A stretch of 32,656 nucleotides of DNA, from contig JARXKM010000007.1 of assembly GCA_030272785.1 (NCBI GenBank), positions 1 to 32,656 on the forward strand, given 5' to 3'. Below the pieces are notes generated by a model. The model saw only the letters and a list, made by a program, of their open reading frames with translations. It did not search any database and had not been told where the DNA came from. Position numbers and translations under genes: made by a program. This DNA comes from Pseudomonadota bacterium (GTDB lineage: Bacteria > Pseudomonadota > Gammaproteobacteria > Burkholderiales > Burkholderiaceae_D). Of this stretch, positions 9,417 through 17,341 are shown piece by piece (position 1 is the first letter of the stretch; every line of letters begins with the position of its first letter).

Positions 9417-10274
9417 CTAACCTTTCACCGCGCCGGCGGTCAGGCCGCGCACGAAGTATTTTCCCGCCACCAGGTACAGTGCCAGGGTCGGCAGCGCGGC
9501 GATGATCGCCGCCGCCATGTCGACGTTGTATTCCTTGACGCCGGTCGAGGTGTTGACCAGGTTGTTGAGCGCGACCGTCACCGGCTGCGCATCGGAGCCG
9601 CCGAACACCACGCCGAACAGGAAGTCGTTCCAGATCTGGGTGAACTGCCAGATGAAGCACACCATGAAGATCGGCAGCGACAGCGGGAAGATGATCTTCC
9701 GGTAGATCAGGAAGAAGCCGGCGCCGTCGATGCGGGCCGCCTTGATCAGCTCTTCGGGCACCGTCACGTAGTAATTACGGAAGAACATGGTGGTGAACGC
9801 CAGGCCGTAGACGATGTGGACGAACACCAGGCCGGTGGTGGTGTTGGCGATGTCGGCGATGCCGAGCAGGCGCGCCATCGGCAGGATCACCACCTGGAAC
9901 GGGATGAAGCAGCCGACCATCAGCGTGGTGAACAAGATTTCGGAACCGCGAAAGCGCCAGTGCGCCAGCACGTAGCCGTTGAGGGAGCCGATCAGGGTCG
10001 AGATCAGCACCGCAGGGATGGCCATGCGCAGCGAGTTGAAGAAGTACGGCGCCAGACCTTCGCAGGCGGCGCCGGTGCAGGCGCTGCCCCAGGCCTTGGC
10101 CCAGGCGGCGCCCGACAGCGAGGACGGCAGGTCGAGCAGGTCGCCGCTGCGGATCTGCTCGAGCGACTTGAACGAGGTGGCCAGCATCACGTACAGCGGC
10201 ACCAGGTAGTACAGCGCGCACAGTACCAGCAGCAGGTAGACGGCGGCGCGGCCGAAAGGGAACTTAGCGGCCAT
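9417..10274 (-). CDS. gtsC: Sugar ABC transporter permease (GtsC/MalG-like)
   Basis: 285 aa, multiple TM segments, EAA-loop-like PEELIKAARIDGAGFFLIYRKIIFPLSLPIF; operon position. Confidence 0.88.
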   Translation of the reverse strand: MAAKFPFGRAAVYLLLVLCALYYLVPLYVMLATSFKSLEQIRSGDLLDLPSSLSGAAWAKAWGSACTGAACEGLAPYFFNSLRMAIPAVLISTLIGSLNGYVLAHWRFRGSEILFTTLMVGCFIPFQVVILPMARLLGIADIANTTTGLVFVHIVYGLAFTTMFFRNYYVTVPEELIKAARIDGAGFFLIYRKIIFPLSLPIFMVCFIWQFTQIWNDFLFGVVFGGSDAQPVTVALNNLVNTSTGVKEYNVDMAAAIIAALPTLALYLVAGKYFVRGLTAGAVKG

Positions 10275-11166
10275 GGCGGGTGCCCCGGGTTTCGAGGTAC
10301 ATCATCGGCACCAGCACGGCCATGATGGTGGCGAGCATCATCATCGCCGAGGCGGCGCCGAGCCCGAGCTGGCCGCGCGAGAACGCATACTGGTACATGA
10401 ACACGGCCGGCACGGTCGACGAGGTGCCGGGGCCGCCGGCGGTGAGCGCCATCACCAGGTCGAAGCTCTTGATGGCGATGTGTGCCAGGATCAGGAACAC
10501 GCTGAAGAAGACCGGCCGCAGCGACGGGATGACGATGCGGCGGTAGATGGTCGGCAGCGAGGCGCCGTCGACCTGGGCGGCCTTGATGATGCTGTCGTCG
10601 ATGCCGCGCAGGCCGGCCAGGAACAGCGCCATGACGAAGCCGGACGACTGCCACACGCCGGCGATGACGACGGTGTAGATCGCCATGTCGGGGTTGATCA
10701 GCCAGTCGAAGGTGAAATTGGGGAAGCCCCAGCCGCGCACCATTTTTTCCAGTCCCAGTCCGGGGTTGAGTATCCATTTCCAGGCCGCGCCGGTGACGAT
10801 GAACGACAGCGCCATTGGGTACAGGTAGACGGCGCGCAGCGCGCCTTCCATGCGGATTTTCTGGTCGAGGAAGATCGCCATCAGCAGGCCGACGGCCAGG
10901 CAGATGACGACGAACAGCACGCCGAAGATGGCCAGGTTGTTGGCGGCGACCCACCAGCGGTCAAGATCGAACAGCGCTATATATTGGACAAAGCCGGCGT
11001 ACTCGAAGTTCGGCATCATGCGCGATTCGGTCAGCGACAGGAAGCCGGTGACGGCGATGAAGCCGTAGACGAACACCAGCGAGGCGATCACGGTGGGCGC
11101 CAGCACGAGGCGCGGCAGCCAGCGGTCGGCGAGGGCGGACAGCGCCATGGGCGGAATTGACGCCAC
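10264..11166 (-). CDS. gtsB: Sugar ABC transporter permease (GtsB/MalF-like)
   Basis: 300 aa (GTG start at 11166 or ATG at 11148), TM segments, EAA loop DDSIIKAAQVDGASLPTIYRRIVIPSLRPVF; overall resemblance to remembered Pseudomonas GtsB. Overlaps gtsC by 11 bp. Confidence 0.88.
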   Translation of the reverse strand: MASIPPMALSALADRWLPRLVLAPTVIASLVFVYGFIAVTGFLSLTESRMMPNFEYAGFVQYIALFDLDRWWVAANNLAIFGVLFVVICLAVGLLMAIFLDQKIRMEGALRAVYLYPMALSFIVTGAAWKWILNPGLGLEKMVRGWGFPNFTFDWLINPDMAIYTVVIAGVWQSSGFVMALFLAGLRGIDDSIIKAAQVDGASLPTIYRRIVIPSLRPVFFSVFLILAHIAIKSFDLVMALTAGGPGTSSTVPAVFMYQYAFSRGQLGLGAASAMMMLATIMAVLVPMMYLETRGTRHGR

Positions 11167-12420
11167 TTAGCGGGTCTTGGCGGCTTTGGCCAGCGCGGCC
11201 ACGGCGTCTTTCGACGTCATGGACGAATTCATGAACCGGGCGACGACGTCCATGATGGCGCCCTGCGCCGCGGAGCCGACCGCCATGTTGTGGGCCAGGC
11301 TGGGGACGAAGGCGCCGGCCTTGCTGCTCGCCTCGAGGTCGGCCATCGATTGCTGCGCGCAGCTGTCGAATTTCGCTTTCGGGACGCCGGCACGGACCGG
11401 GATCGAACCCTTGTTCAGGTTGAACACTTCCTGGAAGGCGGGACTCATGATGGCGCTGGCGAGCACCAGCTGCGATTTCTGGTCGTCCGGCTTCTTCTGC
11501 TTGAACATCAACATCGAGTCGATATTGAAGGTGAAGGCCTTGGCGGTGCCGGGCGCGGCGACGCACAGGAAATCGGTGCCGGGCTGCTTGCCGGCGGCGG
11601 TGAATTCGCCCTTGGCCCAGTCGCCCATGAACTGCATGCCGGCCTTGCCGTTGATGACCATGGCGGTGGCCAGGTTCCAGTCGCGCCCTGCGCTGTCGCG
11701 GTCGATATAGGTCTTGATGCGGGCCAGCGTGTCGAACGTCTTGACCATCAGCGGGCCGGTCAGGCTGGCCTGGTCGAGCTGGACCAGCGCCTTTTTATAG
11801 AACTCGGCGCCGCCCACGCCCAGCGCGACCGATTCGAAGATGGTCGTATCCTGCCATGGCTGGCCGCCGTGGGCGACGGCGACCAGGCCGGCTGCCTTGA
11901 TCTTGTCGGCGGCGGCGAAAAATTCGTCGAAGGTGGCCGGCGCCTTGGCAACGCCGGCCTTCTTCAGTACCGCCGGATTGACCCACAGCCAGTTCACGCG
12001 GTGCACATTGACCGGCGCGGCGACGTAGTGGCCCTTGTATTTCATGATGGTCACGACCGCCGGCGGCAGCAGGGTGTCCCATTTTTCGGCCAGCGCCACC
12101 GCGTCGATGTCGGCCAGTACGCCTTCCTGGCCCCATTCCTGGATGGCCGGGCCCTTGACCTGGGCGGCGGTCGGCGCGCCACCCGAGATCACGCGCGCCT
12201 TGAGCGCGGTGGCGGCGTTCTCGCCGGCGCCGCCGGCGACCGCGAAGTCCTTCCAGGCGACGCCCTTGGCGGCCAGCGTCTTCTTCAGTTCGGCCACCGA
12301 ACGGGCCTCGCCGCCCGACGTCCAGTAGTGCAGCACCTCCACCTGGGCGGCGTGGCCGGCGCCGCAGAACAGGGAAAGGACGGCGGCGGCGAGCAGTGTG
12401 CGGGCAAGGTGGCGATGCAT
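11167..12420 (-). CDS. gtsA: Glucose-type ABC transporter substrate-binding protein (GtsA-like)
   Basis: 417 aa from MHRHLARTLLAAAVLSLFCGAGHA (ATG at 12420). VEVLHYWTSGGEARSVAELKK, GPAIQEWGQEGVLADID, YVAAPVNVHRVNWLWVNP, VAHGGQPWQDTTIFESVALGVGG, FMGDWAKGEF, SPAFQEVFNLNKGSIPVRAG closely match the GtsA/glucose-binding family rather than MalE. Confidence 0.9.
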   Translation of the reverse strand: MHRHLARTLLAAAVLSLFCGAGHAAQVEVLHYWTSGGEARSVAELKKTLAAKGVAWKDFAVAGGAGENAATALKARVISGGAPTAAQVKGPAIQEWGQEGVLADIDAVALAEKWDTLLPPAVVTIMKYKGHYVAAPVNVHRVNWLWVNPAVLKKAGVAKAPATFDEFFAAADKIKAAGLVAVAHGGQPWQDTTIFESVALGVGGAEFYKKALVQLDQASLTGPLMVKTFDTLARIKTYIDRDSAGRDWNLATAMVINGKAGMQFMGDWAKGEFTAAGKQPGTDFLCVAAPGTAKAFTFNIDSMLMFKQKKPDDQKSQLVLASAIMSPAFQEVFNLNKGSIPVRAGVPKAKFDSCAQQSMADLEASSKAGAFVPSLAHNMAVGSAAQGAIMDVVARFMNSSMTSKDAVAALAKAAKTR

Positions 12421-12465
12421 GGTGTCTCCATAAGGTGGCGAGCTGATTATGTTGGCGTCGGATTT

Positions 12466-12480
12466 CGTAGTTCTGCTACA
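12466..12480. promoter_or_regulatory. Candidate operator-like site CGTAGTTCTGCTACA upstream of the gtsA operon
   Basis: Inverted repeat GTAG-N5-CTAC; 11/15 identical to the perfect palindrome at 12721-12735. Confidence 0.4.
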
Positions 12481-12720
12481 TCGCGTCATCGACGCGCAGC
12501 AGGGGCAAATCCGTCGCCACTGAGCTTCTTCACCTAAAAGCATACTATAGAAGCATGGGCATATCAATTGATTCACGCGATCGCGGGTGGCATGAATAGC
12601 TAGTTTAAGTACATATTGCCGCTTGGTCGTCAGGCCGCAGCGTCACCGCGCCGGCCGTGCTGGCGTTTCCTTGCACCAACATAGTGCTGCTTGCGTCGAA
12701 ATAGTGAAAATTTGCGTAAA

Positions 12721-12735
12721 TGTAGTCCGACTACA
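12721..12735. promoter_or_regulatory. Perfect 15-bp palindrome TGTAGTC-C-GACTACA, candidate regulator binding site
   Basis: Direct reading; arms TGTAGTC/GACTACA are exact reverse complements, in the divergent gtsA/TBDR intergenic region. Confidence 0.6.
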
Positions 12736-12751
12736 GGCCCTCCGGGTCGAT

Positions 12752-12770
12752 GTTGTAGCTGAAATACAAC
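12752..12770. promoter_or_regulatory. Inverted repeat GTTGTA-N7-TACAAC, candidate second operator
   Basis: 6-bp exact arms; its core TGTAGCTGAAATACA is 10/15 identical to the 12721 palindrome and lies 33 bp away centre to centre. Confidence 0.45.
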
Positions 12771-12838
12771 GCGCACAGGCTTCCCTATGAGTGCAGACGC
12801 CAAAAATGCCACAAATTCGTAGTGCGGCGCAACTCCCG

Positions 12839-12866
12839 TTGACAGTGCATCTAGTTTTAATACAAA
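12839..12866 (+). promoter_or_regulatory. Putative sigma70-type promoter for the TonB-dependent receptor gene
   Basis: TTGACA (12839-12844), 16 bp spacer, TACAAA (12861-12866), about 105 bp upstream of the TBDR ATG. Confidence 0.4.
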
Positions 12867-12971
12867 ATCTTGAGCAGAACGTCTTAGAACGTTTGCTTCG
12901 GGATCCCGGCTTAAAAGCTTTCCGGCTGTAGTCGCGGGACAAATGCGTTATTTAATGAATTGAGGGGACAC

Positions 12972-15725
12972 ATGAAAGTTTTCGCGAACAAGCAGTCGAA
13001 CGGTAAGCTCCGCCAGCGTACGGCATTCCCACTGCGCCCGGTGGCCGCCGGTTGCATGCTGTTGCTGTCGGCAATGGCGGTCAATGCGAGCGCCCAGGAA
13101 GTGGTGCCGGCGCCGGCCCAGAGCACGGCGATCGGCAACGGCGCCGAGCCGGCCGTTCAAAGCGTGGTGGTGTCCGGTATTCGCCGCGGCATCGAAGCGG
13201 CGATTTCAGTCAAGCGCAATTCGACCTCGATCGTGGAAGCCATTTCCGCCGAAGACATCGGCAAACTGCCGGATTCGAGCATCGCCGAATCGATCGCGCG
13301 CCTGCCAGGCCTGACCGCGCAAAACGTCGGCGGCCGTGCCGTCAACGTCAGCATCCGCGGCATGTCGGGCGACTTCTCGACCTCGCTGCTGAACGGCCGC
13401 GAGCAGGTCAGCACGGGCGACAACCGCAGCGTCGAATTCGACCAGTACCCGTCCGAGCTGCTGTCCGGCGTGGTGGTCTACAAGACCCCGGATTCCGCGC
13501 TGGTCGGCCAAGGCCTGTCCGGCACGGTCGATCTGCAGACGGTGCGTCCGCTGGCGTTCGGCCGCCGCACCGTGGCGGTCAACGCGCGCTCCGAGCGCGA
13601 CGGCCAGGGCACCAATTTCAAGGGTACGGGCAAGCGCTTCAGCGCCTCGTACATCGACCAGTTCGCCGACCGCACCATCGGCGTGGCGATCGGCGCGACC
13701 CGCTTCACGTCGGACCTGACCACGGCCAACGCCGAGAACTACGACGTCTACACCGGCAGCACCAATTACAACGGCCAGGATGTCAAGGTCGTCAACGGCT
13801 TCAAGCTGTTCAACAACACCAGCAAGAAGAGCCGCGACGGTGTGATGGCCGTGCTGGAATACCGTCCGAGCAAGGAATTCCACTCGCAGCTCGACCTGTT
13901 CTACTCGAAATTCGACGATGAAGTGATCCACCGCGGCCTCGAGCTGCAGGTCAACGACAGCTGGAAGACCGGCAACGGCGATCCATTCGTCGCCTCGCAG
14001 GCGCCGGTGCTGGCGCCTGGCGCGGTGATCTCCGGCGGCAAGCTCGTCAGCGGTACCTGGCTGGGCGTCAATCCGCTGTCGCGCCACATCTACGACCCGA
14101 CCAAGGACGAGCTGAGCTCGATCGGCTGGAACAACGAACTGCGCTTCGGCGACCAGTGGACCGCCACCGTCGACGTCAGCCAGTCGCGCGCCACCCGCAA
14201 GGAATCGATCTCGGAACTCGAAGCCGGCGTGGTCGGCCCGAACGGCCGTCCGCTGTCGGAAGCGGTGGGCGTAATCAACGGCAACACCATCGGATCGCTG
14301 CAGTACAACCACGGCGACGCGTCGCTGATCAAGCTGACCGATCCCGAGTCGTGGGGCCAGAACGGCTACACCAAGTCGATCTCGGTCAAGGACACCATCA
14401 AGGCCGGCCGCCTCGGCTTCCAAAAGGGCATGGACGGCATGATCAGCAAGGTCACGTTCGGCGTCAACTACTCCGAGCGCGCCAAGGACAAGAGCGCCGA
14501 AGAAGCCAAGCTGGTCCTGAAAACGGCACCGGGCGCCTTGCCGGCCGGCGCCGGTTCGGTGCTGGTGGGCGGTTCGCAGTTCAGCAGCATTTCCTTCGAT
14601 CCGGCGGCAGTGTTCCCATCGTCGTACAACCTGATCAAGAACGTCAACGGCGACATCCTGCTGAAGGACTGGAACGTGACGGAGAAGGTGTCGACGGCCT
14701 ACGTCAAAGGCGACCTCGACACCAAGGTCGGCGGCTTCGACCTGCGCGGCAATATCGGCGTGCAGATGGTCCGCACCGACCAGGCATCGACGGCGCCACA
14801 GGTGGACAACGCCAAGCAGGACGTGGTCGCGCTGCACACCGCCGGCAAGTCCTACACCGACTTCCTGCCAAGCATGAACCTGGTGTTCGACCTCGGCAAC
14901 GACCAGGCGCTGCGCTTCGGCCTGGCCAAGGTGCTGGCGCGGGCCCGCATGGACCAGTTGAGCGCGGCGCGCCGTTCGGAAATCGATGCCACCACGCACG
15001 TCTGGACCGGTAGCGGCGGCAACCCGCTGCTCGACCCGTTCCGCGCCAAGGCAGTCGACGTGTCGTACGAGAAGTACTTCGGCACCAAGGCTTACATCAG
15101 CGCCGCGGCGTTCTACAAGAAGCTCGACAGCTACATTTTCGACTTCAACGACAACGCCTACTCGTTCGCCGGCTTCCCGAACGTCACCGGCCGCACGTCG
15201 AGCACGATGATCGGCAAGTTCACCCAGCCGCGCAACGGCAACGGCGGCAGCATCAAGGGCGTCGAACTGGCGGCGTCGATGCCGTTCAGCGTGGTCTCGG
15301 ACATGCTCGACGGCTTCGGCATGCAGGCGAACTTCTCGCACAACGACAGCGCCATCAACCCGTTCGGCGATGCCGATGCGCGGCCGTTGCCTGGCCTGTC
15401 CAAGCAAGTGGCGAGCCTGACGTTCTACTACGAGAAGTTCGGCTTCTCGGCCCGCGTGGCAGCCCGTCATCGTTCCGACTTCCTCGGTGAAGTGCAAGGC
15501 TTCGGCGCGGCGCGCGAGTACCAGTACGTCAAGGGCAACACGGTCGCCGACCTGCAGCTCGGTTACGAGTTCCAGTCGGGCATGGCCAAGGGCGTGACGG
15601 TGCTGGTGCAGGTGCTCAACGCCAACAAGGCGCTCGAGCAGCAGTACCAGGCGTCGACCGGCACCATCACCAAGACGGACGACTTCGGCCGTACCATCCT
15701 GATCGGCGCGAACTACAAGTTCTAA
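12972..15725 (+). CDS. TonB-dependent receptor (TonB-Xanth-Caul/TIGR01782-like), probable outer-membrane oligosaccharide transporter
   Basis: 917 aa; ATG at 12972 preceded by GAGGGGA. Signal peptide, VVVSGIRRGIEAAISVKRNSTSIVEAISAEDIGKLPDSSIAESIARLPGLTAQ, SIRGMSGDFSTSLLNGREQVS plug motifs, C-terminal FGRTILIGANYKF. Confidence 0.95.
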   Translation: MKVFANKQSNGKLRQRTAFPLRPVAAGCMLLLSAMAVNASAQEVVPAPAQSTAIGNGAEPAVQSVVVSGIRRGIEAAISVKRNSTSIVEAISAEDIGKLPDSSIAESIARLPGLTAQNVGGRAVNVSIRGMSGDFSTSLLNGREQVSTGDNRSVEFDQYPSELLSGVVVYKTPDSALVGQGLSGTVDLQTVRPLAFGRRTVAVNARSERDGQGTNFKGTGKRFSASYIDQFADRTIGVAIGATRFTSDLTTANAENYDVYTGSTNYNGQDVKVVNGFKLFNNTSKKSRDGVMAVLEYRPSKEFHSQLDLFYSKFDDEVIHRGLELQVNDSWKTGNGDPFVASQAPVLAPGAVISGGKLVSGTWLGVNPLSRHIYDPTKDELSSIGWNNELRFGDQWTATVDVSQSRATRKESISELEAGVVGPNGRPLSEAVGVINGNTIGSLQYNHGDASLIKLTDPESWGQNGYTKSISVKDTIKAGRLGFQKGMDGMISKVTFGVNYSERAKDKSAEEAKLVLKTAPGALPAGAGSVLVGGSQFSSISFDPAAVFPSSYNLIKNVNGDILLKDWNVTEKVSTAYVKGDLDTKVGGFDLRGNIGVQMVRTDQASTAPQVDNAKQDVVALHTAGKSYTDFLPSMNLVFDLGNDQALRFGLAKVLARARMDQLSAARRSEIDATTHVWTGSGGNPLLDPFRAKAVDVSYEKYFGTKAYISAAAFYKKLDSYIFDFNDNAYSFAGFPNVTGRTSSTMIGKFTQPRNGNGGSIKGVELAASMPFSVVSDMLDGFGMQANFSHNDSAINPFGDADARPLPGLSKQVASLTFYYEKFGFSARVAARHRSDFLGEVQGFGAAREYQYVKGNTVADLQLGYEFQSGMAKGVTVLVQVLNANKALEQQYQASTGTITKTDDFGRTILIGANYKF

Positions 15726-15746
15726 GCGGTCGGTGCATTACAATTG

Positions 15747-15784
15747 AACCCCTTGTCGTTGCGAAACGGCCGGGGGTTTTTTTT
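15747..15784 (+). terminator. Rho-independent terminator after the TBDR gene
   Basis: AACCCC TT GTCGTT GCGA AACGGC C GGGGGTT hairpin followed by a T8 tract. Confidence 0.8.
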
Positions 15785-15823
15785 AGGTTTTTTTCACGTT
15801 TTTTCACTCAGAACTGACCCGCC

Positions 15824-17338
15824 ATGTCGTTTCCCCATATCCGCAACATCGTCATCGTCGGCGGCGGCACCGCCGGCTGGATGACCGCCGCCGCCCTGTC
15901 CAAGGTGCTGACCGGCAACTGGACCATCCGCCTGATCGAATCCGAGGAAATCGGCACCGTCGGGGTGGGCGAGGCCACCATCCCGCTGATCAACGTCTAC
16001 AACCGTGCGCTTGGCATCGACGAAGACGAGTTCATGCGCGCCACCAACGGCACCTTCAAGCTGGGCATCGAGTTCGTCAACTGGGGCAAGCTGGGCGACT
16101 CCTATATGCACGGCTTCGGCAACCTCGGCCCGGACATCGGCATCACCAAATTCCACCAGTACTGGCTCAAGGCCCAGCAGGACGGCTACGCACTGGACAT
16201 CGAAAACTATTCGATCTGCTCGCTCGCCTCGCGCCATGCCAAGTTCATGCGCGCGCGCCCGGACCTGGGCAATTCGCCGCTCAGCGAGATCGCCCACGCC
16301 TTCCATTTCGACGCCAACCTGTACGCCGCCTTCCTGCGCAAGTACGCCGAGCAGCGCGGCGTGATCCGCATCGAGGGCAAGGTCAGCGGCGCCACCACGC
16401 GCCCGGCCGACGGCTTCATCGAGGCGGTGGTGATGGACAACGGCGAGCGCATCGAGGGCGACCTGTTCATCGACTGCTCCGGCTTTCGCGGCCTGCTGAT
16501 CGAACAGACGCTGCATGCCGGCTACGACGACTGGAGCCACTGGCTGCCGTGCGACCGCGCCTGGGCGGTGCCGTGCGAATCGAGCGGCCCGCTGCTGCCG
16601 TACACGCGCTCGACCGCGCGCGACGCCGGCTGGCAATGGCGCATTCCGCTGCAAAACCGCATCGGCAACGGCCACGTCTACAGCAGCAAATTCAGCGACG
16701 ACGCCAGCGCCGCCGACATCCTGATGCGCAACCTGGACGGCAAGGCGCTGGCCGAGCCGCGCCAGCTCAAGTTCGTCACCGGCCGGCGCAAGAAATTCTG
16801 GGACAAGAACTGCGTGGCGATCGGCCTGTCGAGCGGGTTCATGGAGCCGCTCGAGTCGACCAGCATCCACCTGATCCAGGCCAGCATCGCGCGCCTGACG
16901 ACGTTCTTCCCGGACCAGGGGTTCGAGCAGGCCGACATCGACGAATTCAACCGCCAGGCGCATTTCGAAGTCGAGAAGATCCGCGACTTCCTGATCCTGC
17001 ACTACAAGGCGACCAGCCGCACCGATACCGACTTCTGGAACTACTGCCGCACCATGGAGATCCCGGAGTCGCTGCGCAACAAGATGGCGCTCTACGAGAG
17101 CAATGGCCGGCTGTTTCGCGAGGCCAGCGAGATGTTCTCGGAGATCAGCTGGTTCGAGGTGATGCACGGACAGGGCATCAAGCCGCGCGGCTACCATCCG
17201 CTGGTCGATGCGCTGGCCGACGGCAAGATCCGCAGCTTCCTCGAGAACGTCAGCACCACCACCCAGCGCTGCGTCGAGGCGATGCCGAGCCATGCCGACT
17301 TCGTGCGCGAGAATTGCGCGGCGCCGCAGTCGAAGTAG
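15824..17338 (+). CDS. Flavin-dependent tryptophan halogenase family protein (PF04820-like)
   Basis: 504 aa; GGGTAGW FAD motif, Lys79 in NGTFKLGIEFVNW, WQWRIPLQNRIGNG (WxWxIP), SSGFMEPLESTSIHLI. Confidence 0.93.
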   Translation: MSFPHIRNIVIVGGGTAGWMTAAALSKVLTGNWTIRLIESEEIGTVGVGEATIPLINVYNRALGIDEDEFMRATNGTFKLGIEFVNWGKLGDSYMHGFGNLGPDIGITKFHQYWLKAQQDGYALDIENYSICSLASRHAKFMRARPDLGNSPLSEIAHAFHFDANLYAAFLRKYAEQRGVIRIEGKVSGATTRPADGFIEAVVMDNGERIEGDLFIDCSGFRGLLIEQTLHAGYDDWSHWLPCDRAWAVPCESSGPLLPYTRSTARDAGWQWRIPLQNRIGNGHVYSSKFSDDASAADILMRNLDGKALAEPRQLKFVTGRRKKFWDKNCVAIGLSSGFMEPLESTSIHLIQASIARLTTFFPDQGFEQADIDEFNRQAHFEVEKIRDFLILHYKATSRTDTDFWNYCRTMEIPESLRNKMALYESNGRLFREASEMFSEISWFEVMHGQGIKPRGYHPLVDALADGKIRSFLENVSTTTQRCVEAMPSHADFVRENCAAPQSK

Positions 17339-17341
17339 GCG

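Noticed and set aside
12643-12942. 99 aa minus-strand ORF in the gtsA/TBDR intergenic region
   Set aside because: Cys/Arg/Ser-rich, no convincing RBS, overlaps the putative TBDR promoter and operator-like repeats.
13206-15497. 763 aa minus-strand ORF antisense to the TBDR
   Set aside because: Shadow ORF created by high GC third positions of the TBDR gene; biased composition.
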